A stretch of DNA of 64,000 nt from Paenibacillus lautus NBRC 15380 (GCF_004000945.1 NZ_BIMF01000002.1:620001-684000); one strand, 5' to 3'; counted from the stretch's first letter, positions 47,092 to 56,540 are shown. Program-made: numbers and translations. The notes: generated from the sequence alone by a model not told the origin.

Positions 47092-47556
47092 TTATAGCTT
47101 TTCTTTCATGATTTTGTCCAGTAAGATGTCACACCCCGCATCAATCAGACGGTACACTTCATCAAAATTTCCAGTGAAATACGGATCCGGCACCTCGCGC
47201 AGCTTTTCATCCGGCAGCAAATCCATAAACTTCAGAATCGCGGCCTGGTCGCCTCCCGCTAGCTTGCGCAAATTCGCCACATTCGAATCATCCATGCCGA
47301 TGACGTAATCGAACTTGACGAGGTCCTGGCTTTCCACTTTGCGAGCGACCATTCCTTCGTAGCTGATTTGCCAGCTGTCCAGCAGCTTTCGGGTTCCTTC
47401 ATGGGGAACGTTTCCGATATGCCAATCTCCTGTGCCGGCAGAATCCACGCGTATCTTATCCTGCAGTCCACGCTGTACAATTTTATGTCGCAGCACCGCT
47501 TCCGCCATCGGCGATCGGCAAATATTGCCCAAACATACAAACAAAACGGATACCAT
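47092..47556 (-). CDS. low molecular weight protein tyrosine phosphatase
   Basis: The 154-residue enzyme opens with the P-loop VCLGNICRSP (catalytic C8, R14) and has the general-acid motif PDPYFTGNFDEV near residue 125, so it should be active on phosphotyrosine. Other family motifs are VRVDSAGTGDWHIG and KFDYVIGMDDSN. It is comparable to B. subtilis YfkJ or YwlE; which one is not resolved. It has no tyrosine kinase neighbour. The ATG at 47556 has GGAGAGAGG upstream. Confidence 0.92.
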   Translation of the reverse strand: MVSVLFVCLGNICRSPMAEAVLRHKIVQRGLQDKIRVDSAGTGDWHIGNVPHEGTRKLLDSWQISYEGMVARKVESQDLVKFDYVIGMDDSNVANLRKLAGGDQAAILKFMDLLPDEKLREVPDPYFTGNFDEVYRLIDAGCDILLDKIMKEKL

Positions 47557-47636
47557 GGTCCTCTCTCCTTCACGCTATACTTAATCGTCATTTCACGAAA
47601 AATTTCATATTCATGAATGACGTTGCCTACCTTCCA

Positions 47637-48290
47637 TTATCCCGAACTAACTTTTTTTCCATTGGCTGCCGCTGGATGGCCCTCGTGCAGCGACCTTCTA
47701 GGCAACCTCCATTTATAAAGCACGGACAGCATCCGGAACACGATCACCACAACAAACAAAGTAAGCAGTTCCCATGTCTTGGTGGCTACACCAAGGCCGA
47801 TGGCGACTCCTGCTATCATGGCCCAGACCGCATAGATCTCATCACGCAGCACCAGCGGTTTCCGTCCAGCCAATAAATCACGGACCATTCCCCCGCCGCT
47901 TCCGGTAAGCACGGCAGCCACAATCACCGCGCTCATGGGGTGATTCATTTGCGTAGCATATAAAGCCCCTTGAATCGCAAAGGCAGATAATCCGATCGCA
48001 TCGAACAGTGCCTCCGTTTTCTTCCAGTGCTGAATCAAACCGAGCGGCAGCACAAACGCTACAAATACCGAAATCATCGCGAGCATGATTAAATCGCCCT
48101 GTCCCCACAGGGTGGTAACCGGCACGCCGATCAGTACGTTTCTTATAATACCCCCGCCGAAGGCTGTGACTAGACCCAGAACCACAACCCCCAAAATATC
48201 GTATTCCTCTTCCATAGCTACAAAAGCTCCGGACATGGCAAACGCAATGGTGCCAATGATACTGAATACGTCAAACACATGCATGTCCAA
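47637..48290 (-). CDS. UPF0126/TRIC-type membrane protein (YvgT-like)
   Basis: The 217-residue protein has seven hydrophobic helices arranged as two repeats of three plus one, each repeat with a Gly-rich turn followed by Arg: FGGGIIRNVLIG and GSGGGMVRDLLAG. This is the hallmark of the bacterial TRIC family, trimeric channels for monovalent cations and possibly glycine. Helices include FAMSGAFVAMEE and LFDAIGLSAFAIQGAL. It lies downstream of no operon partner. The channel role is by family. Confidence 0.88.
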   Translation of the reverse strand: MDMHVFDVFSIIGTIAFAMSGAFVAMEEEYDILGVVVLGLVTAFGGGIIRNVLIGVPVTTLWGQGDLIMLAMISVFVAFVLPLGLIQHWKKTEALFDAIGLSAFAIQGALYATQMNHPMSAVIVAAVLTGSGGGMVRDLLAGRKPLVLRDEIYAVWAMIAGVAIGLGVATKTWELLTLFVVVIVFRMLSVLYKWRLPRRSLHEGHPAAANGKKVSSG

Positions 48291-48351
48291 AATTCAGTTC
48301 CCCCGCTCCCCCGTCAATTTACATACTACATTGTAGCCGTGCCTATTAAAA

Positions 48352-48380
48352 TTGTGCAAGCATGAAAACTGCTCTATACT
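48352..48380 (+). promoter_or_regulatory. sigma-A promoter of thiN
   Basis: TTGTGC, 17-nt spacer, TATACT, about 40 nt before the start codon. The leader is short and contains no thiamine (THI) riboswitch. Confidence 0.65.
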
Positions 48381-48421
48381 AGAATTCAATGACAATTCTC
48401 TCGAAAAAGGAGGAATTTATA

Positions 48422-49066
48422 ATGAACCATACTCGCGTCCTGATCTTTACAGGTGGGGAGTTGTCACCGCGATTCCTGGATGAGGTTCAAAACGGGGACT
48501 TCATTATAGGGGCTGATCGCGGAGCCCTCTACCTGATTGAACATGGAATCAAACCGGACCTGTCCGTTGGAGATTTCGACTCCATTTCGCCAGGCCAAAT
48601 GGATCGAGTACGATCCATGAGCGGCAAGGTGATTGACTGTGATCCCATCGATAAAAATTTAACCGACACCGAGCTTGCCTTCGAACTGGCACTGGAGCAT
48701 TCCCCCGAATCCATCATGATTCTGGGAGCTACGGGCACGCGCCTGGATCACACGCTGGCTAATATCCACATGCTGATTCGTGGGCTCCAGCATCATATCC
48801 CGTGTTCTATATTAGATGAGAACAATTTTATTACCCTGACAGGCTCCAGCTGCATTGTCGAGAACAAAGGGTTTACATATGTCTCCCTCCTGCCGTTGAC
48901 TACGGAAGTTACCGGGATCAATCTCGAAGGATTCGAGTACCCGCTCCACGATGCCACTTTGCGATTGGGGCAGTCTCTTGGAGTTAGTAATAAGCTGGCC
49001 GAGGATAAAGGGACGGTCCGGATCGAAGGCGGTCTACTGCTCATTATTCAAAGTAAGGATCACTAA
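48422..49066 (+). CDS. thiN: thiamine pyrophosphokinase
   Basis: ThiN converts thiamine to thiamine diphosphate, the cofactor used by PdhA/PdhB encoded nearby. The ATG at 48422 has AAGGAGG 8 nt upstream and gives 214 residues, the usual length. Conserved elements: IIGADRGALYLIEHGIKPDLSVGDFDS with the metal-binding Asp residues, NLTDTELAFELAL, and ILGATGTRLDHTLANI. It stands alone with its own promoter and terminator. Confidence 0.93.
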   Translation: MNHTRVLIFTGGELSPRFLDEVQNGDFIIGADRGALYLIEHGIKPDLSVGDFDSISPGQMDRVRSMSGKVIDCDPIDKNLTDTELAFELALEHSPESIMILGATGTRLDHTLANIHMLIRGLQHHIPCSILDENNFITLTGSSCIVENKGFTYVSLLPLTTEVTGINLEGFEYPLHDATLRLGQSLGVSNKLAEDKGTVRIEGGLLLIIQSKDH

Positions 49067-49121
49067 TCGTTACTATTTTGTCATCTTTGATGCGATCATG
49101 TTAACAATCAAAATTACTGTT

Positions 49122-49150
49122 AAAAACCCTTGTATATCAAGGGTTTTTTC
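49122..49150 (+). terminator. terminator after thiN
   Basis: AAAACCCTTG and CAAGGGTTTT form a 10-bp stem with a 5-nt loop, followed by TTTTTTCTC. Confidence 0.9.
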
Positions 49151-49334
49151 TCATTTTTAACTCATCGATTGCACCTAGTTCTTAATATTTTGTTACTTTT
49201 AATGATATTTTAATAATTCGCTTTCATTTCATGCGGCCCAATGGTTTGCGCCGATTATCCAAAATATAGTCGGTTTCAAATCTGATATACTCGGTTCATC
49301 GCAAAAAACAAAACTGCTTGGAGGTAATAACAAC

Positions 49335-49829
49335 ATGAATCGACAGCATTGGATTAAGAAGGCCGTAGTAATCAGCTTGAGCGCAACTTTGGGTGTAGGA
49401 GCAGTTCTTACTGTTGCACCGCCGGCTCCTGTAGAAGCAGCATCGGTAAGCAAAGGATCTCAAGTCGTTAACTTTGGTAAACAATATATGGGTACACCTT
49501 ATAAATTCGGAGCATCCACGTCCACCACAAGAGTGTTTGACTGCTCTTCCTTTATGAAGCATATCTTTAAAAAATACGGCGTAAATCTGCCGCGTACATC
49601 CGCTGCCCAATCCAAAGTGGGTAAGGCCGTATCCAAATCGAACCTGAAAGCCGGCGATTTGATATTCTTCTCGAGCGGAAGCCGTGCAAATGGACGAAAC
49701 GTAACTCACGTTGCCGTTTATATGGGTAACAACAAAATTCTGCACACTTACGGCAAGCCTGGCGTAACGATCTCCAGCCTGTCAGGCAACTGGAGCAAGA
49801 CTTACCTGAAAGCCCGCCGCGTACTGTAG
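49335..49829 (+). CDS. secreted NlpC/P60 peptidoglycan hydrolase
   Basis: This 164-residue endopeptidase cuts peptidoglycan stem peptides outside the cell. A signal peptide ends near VEA-A (residue 36). The rest is one NlpC/P60 domain with catalytic C70 (VFDCSSFMK), H125 (VTHVAVYM) and H137 (ILHTYG). There is no LysM or SH3 wall-binding module, so it is a minimal enzyme. TTGGAGGT lies upstream of the ATG. A TATACT -10-like element lies about 40 nt upstream but without a good -35. It ends at a terminator shared with the convergent regulator gene. Confidence 0.92.
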   Translation: MNRQHWIKKAVVISLSATLGVGAVLTVAPPAPVEAASVSKGSQVVNFGKQYMGTPYKFGASTSTTRVFDCSSFMKHIFKKYGVNLPRTSAAQSKVGKAVSKSNLKAGDLIFFSSGSRANGRNVTHVAVYMGNNKILHTYGKPGVTISSLSGNWSKTYLKARRVL

Positions 49830-49852
49830 TACTGTTATTATGGAATGAAATC

Positions 49853-49889
49853 AAAGACCGACTTCCACTTACGGAAGGCGGTCTTTTTT
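49853..49889 (+). terminator. terminator after the NlpC/P60 gene
   Basis: AAAGACCG and CGGTCTTT with inner CTTCC/GGAAG pairing, then TTTTTT on the plus strand. The right arm overlaps the last codons of the convergent regulator gene. Confidence 0.88.
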
Positions 49890-50591
49890 GCTTGCAGCAT
49901 TGATTTCTTCCTGCGATAGCAGTTTATATCCGGTCCCCCGAATCGTACGCAGCAGCTTTTGTTTGCGCCCCCTATCGATTTTCTCTCTCAAATGAAGAAT
50001 ATAGACATCTACCACGTTGGTGCCCGTATGAAAATCGTAATCCCACACCTGTTTTAATATATCCTCACGCGTGCATACCTGGCCCTGCCTTCTAGCCAAA
50101 AACAGCAGCAGATCATACTCGCGATGAGTCAGCTCCACAGCTTCCTCTTCCCGGAATACATTTCGGCTCAGAGGATCGATCACCAGATCTCCGATTCGGA
50201 TGACTTCCTCTCGTTCCATGCGACCTGTCTGAAAAAGTTTCAGCAAGTTCGCAATCCGCGCCAACAGCTCTCTTGTATCTCTGTCATTAGGGATGTAGTC
50301 ATGGGCACCTGCCTCCAATGCCTGAATTGCTTCATCAGAACCGTCATTTCCGATAACGATGATCGGGATCTGTTCCCTTTTGCCTGTCAACCGCTCCACG
50401 AGATTGAATTGGCTCATGCCCGGCAATCTGCTGTCGATAAGCAGCAAGTCTGCGCCTGAGCGCTGCAAAACGGCGACTACCTCCGAATAATTCATGGCAT
50501 GCTTAACCTTATAACCCGCTTGTTCTAAAAGCTCCATAACGGTCTGAACCCGATCTTGATTGTCTGCCGCGATCAAAATTACTTTCTCCAC
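49869..50591 (-). CDS. orphan OmpR-type regulator with degenerate receiver domain
   Basis: The 240-residue protein has a receiver-like N-terminal domain and an intact OmpR/PhoB winged helix (LTHREYDLLLFLARRQGQV, VVDVYILHLREKID, IRGTGYKLL). In the receiver the phosphoacceptor D53 remains (LLIDSRLPGM), but other key residues are lost: the acidic pair reads A9-D10, the switch Thr position is G81 (IVIGNDG) and the Lys position is N102 (YIPNDRD instead of the usual TKPF). No kinase gene is nearby. It is probably a phosphorylation-independent regulator; its targets may be the flanking wall or glucan hydrolase genes. Confidence 0.88.
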   Translation of the reverse strand: MEKVILIAADNQDRVQTVMELLEQAGYKVKHAMNYSEVVAVLQRSGADLLLIDSRLPGMSQFNLVERLTGKREQIPIIVIGNDGSDEAIQALEAGAHDYIPNDRDTRELLARIANLLKLFQTGRMEREEVIRIGDLVIDPLSRNVFREEEAVELTHREYDLLLFLARRQGQVCTREDILKQVWDYDFHTGTNVVDVYILHLREKIDRGRKQKLLRTIRGTGYKLLSQEEINAASKKDRLP

Positions 50592-50721
50592 GGGTTCCCC
50601 CCCGCTTTCAACGCTTAATAATGTAAGTATGTCTGATTCATCCTGCTTTCACTCCAAAAGATGCTGGGATCACATACGATTTCCGTAGAATTACATCTTA
50701 TCTCCGATGCGACGCTATTTT

Positions 50722-50727
50722 TATAAT
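50722..50727 (+). promoter_or_regulatory. possible -10 element of the GH87 gene
   Basis: A perfect TATAAT lies 98 nt upstream of the start codon, but the position 17 nt upstream (TATCTC) is not -35-like. Transcription may need an activator, for example the divergent orphan regulator. Confidence 0.35.
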
Positions 50728-50825
50728 GGGATAAAGGATTAGGAAAGGGGGATATCTTCAAAATTTCGCTTGTTCAATCGGAAAGGAAAGTATGGTGTGA
50801 ACACACTTTGGAGGAGGAAAATAAC

Positions 50826-53800
50826 ATGCGCAACAAACTCGTGGTATGGCCTCTTGTCATGGCTATGCTGATTTCTATCGTATGCACGGCTGCAGGGCCG
50901 CCCGCACCGGTTTCAGCCGCAGGCGAAACCAACCTCTCGCTTGGCAAAGCTGTAACAGCAAGTGGTCAATCCCAAACCTATGGGCCGGCTAACGTTAACG
51001 ATGGCAATCAGGGTTCATACTGGGAAAGCACTAATCATGCGTTCCCCCAGTGGATTCAAGTCGATCTCGGTGTTGACACCAGTATCAACCGGATCGTCCT
51101 TAAACTTCCTGCCACCTGGGAGTCACGGACACAAACGCTAACCGTGCAGGGCAGCTCGAACGGTTCCACATTCTCAAATATGGTGGACTCGGCCGACTAT
51201 GAATTCAACCCGTCTACAGCAGGAAACTCGGTGACTATCAGTTTTGACGAAGCGAGCACGCGATATGTTCGCCTGACCGTAACCAGCAATACGACTTGGC
51301 CGGCAGCACAGCTGTCGGAGTTTGAAATTTATGGACCATCGATCTCCCCGCCAACACCTCCGACGGGTAACAACATCGCGAGCGGCAAACCGATTACCGC
51401 CTCCTCAAGCACCTTCACGTATGCAGCAACCCATGCTAACGACAACGACATCCAAACCTACTGGGAAGGCGGAAGCAATCCAAGCACCCTGACGCTCGAC
51501 TTGGGAACCGATCACGATATCACCACCATCGTACTGAAGCTCAATCCGTCTCCGGCGTGGAGTTCGCGCACCCAAACCATACAAGTGCTCGGGCATGACC
51601 AGAGCACAACGAATTTCAGTAATTTGGTATCGCCACAGTCTTATGCGTTCAATCCCGCGTCCGGCAACTTTGTGACGATTCCCGTAACGGCAACCGTTAA
51701 AGGTCTACAATTGAACATAACGTCCAATTCCGGCGCACCGGCCGGGCAGATTGCGGAATTCGAAGTGTACGGCACAGCCGCCAAGAATCCGGACCTGACC
51801 ATTACGGATATGTCCTGGACTCCTTCTACTCCGATTGAAAACGATGACATTACACTGCGTGCTACAGTTAAAAACATTGGGAACGTGGAAGCTGGCGCTA
51901 CGACGGTCAATTTTTACCTGAATGGCGCTAAAGCAGGCTCCTCCCCGGTAGGTCTGCTTGCGGCAGGAGCATCCACCACGGTAACATTACAATCCGGAAC
52001 CAAAGCGGCTGGATCCTATTCCGTCAGTGCGAAGGTCGATGAGGATAATGAAATCATGGAACAGAATAACGAAAACAACAGCTATTCGCATACATCCCCT
52101 CTGGTTATTGGTGCGCTCGAAAGCTCTGATTTGATAGGAACCGTGCAATGGTCACCCGCTACTCCTGTCGCAGGGAATGCAGTAGCCTTTACCGTTAATC
52201 TTAAGAACCAGGGCAACAAAGCCACGGCAAGCGGATCCCACGCGATTTCCGTCGCTCTGAAAAATCCGGCCGGTTCAACGATTCAAACCTTCACCGGTGG
52301 TTATGATGGCGCGCTTGCTGCAGGTTCCTCCGCCGCTGTCCATATTCCGGGCACATGGACAGCGGAAAGTGGCAGCTACACGTTAACAACAACCGTGGCA
52401 CCCGATGCAAACGAAGTACCCGTCAAACGGGAGAACAACGTCAGCCAGGCCAATCTCATGGTATATTCCTCCCGTGGCGCCAGCATGCCATATACCCGAT
52501 ACGATACGGATGATGCATTACGCAGCGGCGGGGCTCTGCTGAAGACGGCACCGACTTTCGATCAAGCGCTCACAGCCTCGGAAGCATCCGGCCAACGTTA
52601 TATAGCGCTTCCTTCCAACGGGTCCAATCTGGAATGGACGGTTCGACCAGGTGAAGGCGGGGCCGGCGTAACCATGCGTTATACGATGCCGGACTCACCC
52701 GACGGCATGGGATTGACTGGATCACTCGACGTGTATGTAAATGGCACAAAGAAAAAAACCGTTCCATTGACTTCCTACTACAGCTGGCAATATTTCTCCA
52801 GCGATCATCCTGCTGATGAGCCTGGGGGAGGACGCCCTCTCTTCCGGTTCGATGAAGTACACTGGAAGATGGATACGCCGCTCCAGCCGGGAGACAAAAT
52901 CCGGATTCAAAAGTCCAATTCCGATAACCTGGAATATGGCGTTGATTTTATCGAAATCGAGCCGGTACCGACGGCTATCGCCCGCCCGGCTAACTCGGTA
53001 TCCGTAACGGATTTCGGTGCAGCGCCAAACGATGGCCAAGATGACCTACCGGCGTTTGAAGCTGCTGTGCAGGCTGCCGCTTCAACCGGCAAAACCTTAT
53101 ACATTCCTGAAGGGACATTCCATCTGGGCAACATGTGGAAGATCGGTTCGGTTGGGAATATGTTGGATGACATCAAGATTATGGGCGCAGGCATCTGGCA
53201 TACAAACATTCAATTTACCAACCCGAACGCCGCTTCTGGCGGGATTTCACTTCGGATCACGGGCCAGCTTGACTTCAGCCATATCTACCTCAACTCAAAT
53301 CTGCGGTCACGATATAATCAAAATGCAATCTACAAGGGATTTATGGATAATTTCGGCACCAACTCCAAAATACACAATGTGTGGGTCGAGCATTTTGAGT
53401 GCGGCTTCTGGGTAGGCGATTATGCACATACCCCAGCCATTATCGCGGAGGGTCTAATCATTGAAAACAGCCGGATCCGCAATAATCTGGCGGATGGGGT
53501 CAATTTTGCCCAAGGAACCAGCCATTCAACTGTACGTAACAGCAGCATTCGAAATAACGGAGACGATGGTCTCGCCGTATGGACGAGTAACGTCAATGGC
53601 GCACCTGCGGGCGTTAACAACACCTTCTCGTATAATACCATCGAAAATAATTGGCGTGCTGCAGCCATTGCATTCTTTGGGGGAAGCGGTCATAAGGCTA
53701 CTCACAACCTGATTGTTGACACCGTAGGCGGATCTGGGATTCGAATGAATACCGTGTTCCCGGGGTACCATTTCCAAAACAATACCGGCATTCTGTTCTC

Positions 53801-54176
53801 CGATACAACGATCATTGGGAGTGGAACCAGTAAAGACCTGTACGATGGGGAGCGCGGCGCGATCGATCTGGAAGCATCGAATGATGCGATTCGCAATGTC
53901 ACGTTTACCAACATCGATATCCTGAACACCCAGCGCAGTGCCGTTCAGCTTGGTTATGGGGGCGGCTTTCAGAACATCGTATTTAACAACATCCATATTG
54001 ACGGTACAGGGCTTGACGGGATTACATCCTCAAGATTCTCGAATCCTCATCCTGGTGCGGCGATTTACACCTATTCGGGCAATGGGTCGGCAACATTTAA
54101 CAATCTGACGACGCAAAATATCGCTCATCCGGATCGGTTTTTCATTCAGAACGGTTTTCAATTGATCGTGCAATAA
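50826..54176 (+). CDS. secreted GH87-type alpha-1,3-glucanase (mutanase/mycodextranase-like)
   Basis: The 1,116-residue exported enzyme starts at ATG 50826 (GGAGGAGG 8 nt upstream). Order: signal peptide (1-31), two discoidin F5/8C modules (about 35-170 and 182-316), two CARDB-like modules (322-428, 436-546), a beta-sandwich domain (560-712) and a C-terminal right-handed beta-helix (722-1116) that begins VTDFGAAPNDGQDD. The helix holds NLADGVNF and NNGDDGLAVW: D890, D913 and D914, the spacing of the three catalytic aspartates of GH87 enzymes. It probably attacks alpha-1,3-glucan of fungal walls or dental-type mutan. Pectinase-like alternatives share the fold but not this triad. Confidence 0.82.
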   Translation: MRNKLVVWPLVMAMLISIVCTAAGPPAPVSAAGETNLSLGKAVTASGQSQTYGPANVNDGNQGSYWESTNHAFPQWIQVDLGVDTSINRIVLKLPATWESRTQTLTVQGSSNGSTFSNMVDSADYEFNPSTAGNSVTISFDEASTRYVRLTVTSNTTWPAAQLSEFEIYGPSISPPTPPTGNNIASGKPITASSSTFTYAATHANDNDIQTYWEGGSNPSTLTLDLGTDHDITTIVLKLNPSPAWSSRTQTIQVLGHDQSTTNFSNLVSPQSYAFNPASGNFVTIPVTATVKGLQLNITSNSGAPAGQIAEFEVYGTAAKNPDLTITDMSWTPSTPIENDDITLRATVKNIGNVEAGATTVNFYLNGAKAGSSPVGLLAAGASTTVTLQSGTKAAGSYSVSAKVDEDNEIMEQNNENNSYSHTSPLVIGALESSDLIGTVQWSPATPVAGNAVAFTVNLKNQGNKATASGSHAISVALKNPAGSTIQTFTGGYDGALAAGSSAAVHIPGTWTAESGSYTLTTTVAPDANEVPVKRENNVSQANLMVYSSRGASMPYTRYDTDDALRSGGALLKTAPTFDQALTASEASGQRYIALPSNGSNLEWTVRPGEGGAGVTMRYTMPDSPDGMGLTGSLDVYVNGTKKKTVPLTSYYSWQYFSSDHPADEPGGGRPLFRFDEVHWKMDTPLQPGDKIRIQKSNSDNLEYGVDFIEIEPVPTAIARPANSVSVTDFGAAPNDGQDDLPAFEAAVQAAASTGKTLYIPEGTFHLGNMWKIGSVGNMLDDIKIMGAGIWHTNIQFTNPNAASGGISLRITGQLDFSHIYLNSNLRSRYNQNAIYKGFMDNFGTNSKIHNVWVEHFECGFWVGDYAHTPAIIAEGLIIENSRIRNNLADGVNFAQGTSHSTVRNSSIRNNGDDGLAVWTSNVNGAPAGVNNTFSYNTIENNWRAAAIAFFGGSGHKATHNLIVDTVGGSGIRMNTVFPGYHFQNNTGILFSDTTIIGSGTSKDLYDGERGAIDLEASNDAIRNVTFTNIDILNTQRSAVQLGYGGGFQNIVFNNIHIDGTGLDGITSSRFSNPHPGAAIYTYSGNGSATFNNLTTQNIAHPDRFFIQNGFQLIVQ

Positions 54177-54191
54177 TCCGGCTTAAACATC

Positions 54192-54223
54192 AAAAGGAGG
54201 AGTCTTTTGTGACTCCTCCTTTT
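54192..54223 (+). terminator. terminator after the GH87 gene
   Basis: AAAAGGAGGAGTC and GACTCCTCCTTTT form a perfect 13-bp stem with a 6-nt loop. Confidence 0.88.
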
Positions 54224-54269
54224 GTAATTGACGGATATATAGATAAGTAACGCTAGTATTTGTCGCAGA

Positions 54270-55397
54270 TTAACCACCTACGTATTGATTATACAGCGAC
54301 CTGGCCTTAGCGATATCCGATGTGCCATGTACCAGGGTTCTCCCGTCCCGGAATATAACCAAACGATGCGGAGTCACCTGATAGATGATCATATACGGCG
54401 TTACGGTTGCTTTTCCTTGATGAAGCCTGTTCAATCGATCGGCCATTTCATCCAGCTGAAGCTGCATGGGGCTGGCTGGCCTGATCTGTACCGTATCCCT
54501 ACCGCACAATACTTCGCTTTTATCAGCATGTTCAGCCGTCAAGTAAGGATATTTCGGATGCTCACCGCATGTGGGGCAGTCTGATTGTTTCGCTCGGTCT
54601 ACGCCAAACTCCACCCATTCATTACGCCATAAGTCGAATGACAGCATTTTTTTTCTAAGAACATGTCGGTGTCCCGATAAAAGCTTCATCGCTTCCATCG
54701 TTTGATGAGCAGCGACCATCTGTACCGCTTGAGGAAGAATTCCGTTAATGTCGCAGGTGTCACCGCCCAAGGGAATCGTTCCTAGCAAACAGTTCAAGCA
54801 TGGCGTCTCTCCCGGCAAGAAGGTGTAACTCATTCCTGAGCTTCCGACGCAGCCTCCGTATATCCACGGGATTCCATGCTTATATCCGATATCGTTCAGG
54901 ATCAGCCGGGTTCCGAAATTATCGGTAGCGTCCATCATTAAATCAACGCCTTGACAGAGTACCGCCAGTTCCTGCGCACGTACATCCATAACGATACCAT
55001 CCACGATACCGTCTGAATTAATTTCGGATAACCGCTTAGCCGCTGCTACGGCCTTCGGCAATCGATCGATCGCGTCCTGTTCGGTAAACAGCTGCTGACG
55101 CTGCAGATTGCTCCATTCCACGTAATCCCGATCCACGATAGTTACATGCCCAACACCTGCGCGAACCAAAGTTTCCGCTACGGCGCTTCCCAGCGCACCA
55201 GCTCCAAGAACGAGCACGTGACTGTCCCGGAGGCGAAGCTGGCCTTCTTTTCCAAATGGCGTAAACCGCTCTTGCCTAGAATACCGATCCTCTCGTTCCA
55301 TATGAACTGTTACACCGCGGTCCGGGGACTCCGAGGCGGCCATGAAGAGAGGCAACGTACGATTTACTTCCTCCCTCTTATCGCTTAAACCAGACAT
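54270..55397 (-). CDS. ThiF/MoeB family adenylyltransferase
   Basis: This E1-like enzyme adenylates the C-terminus of a sulfur-carrier protein (MoaD for molybdopterin, ThiS for thiamine). The ATG at 55397 with GGAGGAAAA upstream gives 375 residues. It has RYSRQERFTPFG, the nucleotide motif VLVLGAGALGSAVAE, WSNLQRQQLF, the zinc pair CLNC and CPTC, and MDATDNFGTR. About 35 residues before RYSRQ and an 80-residue C-terminal extension (from about 290) flank the core. Moco genes at 9.6-11.4 kb favour MoeB; thiN favours ThiF; sequence alone does not decide. Confidence 0.86.
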   Translation of the reverse strand: MSGLSDKREEVNRTLPLFMAASESPDRGVTVHMEREDRYSRQERFTPFGKEGQLRLRDSHVLVLGAGALGSAVAETLVRAGVGHVTIVDRDYVEWSNLQRQQLFTEQDAIDRLPKAVAAAKRLSEINSDGIVDGIVMDVRAQELAVLCQGVDLMMDATDNFGTRLILNDIGYKHGIPWIYGGCVGSSGMSYTFLPGETPCLNCLLGTIPLGGDTCDINGILPQAVQMVAAHQTMEAMKLLSGHRHVLRKKMLSFDLWRNEWVEFGVDRAKQSDCPTCGEHPKYPYLTAEHADKSEVLCGRDTVQIRPASPMQLQLDEMADRLNRLHQGKATVTPYMIIYQVTPHRLVIFRDGRTLVHGTSDIAKARSLYNQYVGG

Positions 55398-55480
55398 GAA
55401 TTTTCCTCCGATCAATATCTGCAAATCTTCTAAATAAAATAAAAGAAGACTTCATGAAGTTTTTAGACGACGACCCATGA

Positions 55481-55510
55481 TTAAAATACCCATCCCACGA
55501 AGAGGATGGG
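55481..55510 (-). terminator. terminator after the APH-fold kinase gene
   Basis: On the minus strand CCCATCC and GGATGGG form a short stem followed by TATTTTAATC, 19 nt past the stop. Confidence 0.6.
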
Positions 55511-55528
55511 CTGTTTAACTATTTCAAC

Positions 55529-56338
55529 CTAATACAACCTAGTATTCAACGCCTTCTCCAGTATTCCGCGATGACGCAGAATCCAGGCCGCACTCCGCGC
55601 CCTCCAGGCCAATCCCCACAGAACGCCTTCCGTTTCCGGCGTGACCTGCAGCTCAATCGCTTCCTCTGCCGTTTCCCGAACGACCACCTCAACGATCATA
55701 TCAAAGAGGGCAGCCCTACTAGCTGGATCGACGCCATATGCGTCAACCAATAGACGGAGCTGCCTTGCACGAACCTCTGCGTTTGGCAAACCAACCCGTT
55801 CAGCTACATCATCATCATGCAGCTGCGGAAAGAGCCAACATACGCGGGCTAGTTCAACAAGCGGATGTACAGGTCCGGCGTATTCCCAGTCAATTAGTGC
55901 AATCGGCATCCCATCACGGGTAACCATATTCCAAGGAGCCATATCACCATGGCTGTATACCACCCCGATATCACCCAGTTCCCGCAGGAACCACGGTTTC
56001 CAGACCATCCCGGGCTCAGGATTAAATGTAGCCGAAGCGTCATGAAGCCGACGCAATAATTGTCCTACCTCGATGATGCCTTCGTCGCTCCATGGTCCGG
56101 GATGAACAAATTCGCCTTCGATATAACTTAACATCTCTTGGCCTTTCTCATTACATCCTGAGCCTATAATTTCCGGTATCGAGGTAAACCCTGATTGCCT
56201 CAGGTGTCTCAACAAAGAGTGTACAGCCGGAGTCCAGGCTCCGGATGGGCGGTACACAATCTGGCCCCGCCGTACAACCGACTTCTCGCGAGAGAGTATG
56301 ACGTCTTCTCCCTGATTTGAGTTATTTTCCGAATTCAT
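55529..56338 (-). CDS. APH-fold (aminoglycoside/choline kinase-like) phosphotransferase
   Basis: The 269-residue protein has the kinase-like APH core: YSHGDMAPWNMV holds the catalytic Asp in the H-x-D-x4-N motif and ALIDWEYAGP the metal-binding Asp. The N-terminal lobe (VVRRGQIVYRPSG) is shortened. Members phosphorylate aminoglycosides, choline, homoserine or sugars. A resistance role cannot be claimed; chromosomal members in Gram-positives are often metabolic. The ATG at 56338 starts MNSENNSNQGED; no neighbour indicates a pathway. Confidence 0.82.
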   Translation of the reverse strand: MNSENNSNQGEDVILSREKSVVRRGQIVYRPSGAWTPAVHSLLRHLRQSGFTSIPEIIGSGCNEKGQEMLSYIEGEFVHPGPWSDEGIIEVGQLLRRLHDASATFNPEPGMVWKPWFLRELGDIGVVYSHGDMAPWNMVTRDGMPIALIDWEYAGPVHPLVELARVCWLFPQLHDDDVAERVGLPNAEVRARQLRLLVDAYGVDPASRAALFDMIVEVVVRETAEEAIELQVTPETEGVLWGLAWRARSAAWILRHRGILEKALNTRLY

Positions 56339-56540
56339 TTAATACGACTCCCTTCAGAAGGGAATTACACAGGTTCATGGGGCTAAGGATGCGAATCCCC
56401 TTCATATAATAATGCCCCGATGGATAAGTCCAAGTCTTCCATCCACATCTCCTCCGTTCGTTTCAGGTTATTTCTAGCATATCACAAATGCGCTTCCTCC
56501 ATAAACCATAACCGTACGCCCCATTTTGCCGGATATACCA

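Noticed and set aside
48301..48421. Thiamine riboswitch before thiN
   Set aside because: The leader is about 40 nt after the promoter and lacks the THI-box core.
55529..56338. Aminoglycoside resistance gene
   Set aside because: APH-fold motifs alone do not show resistance; there is no mobile context, so only the fold is called.
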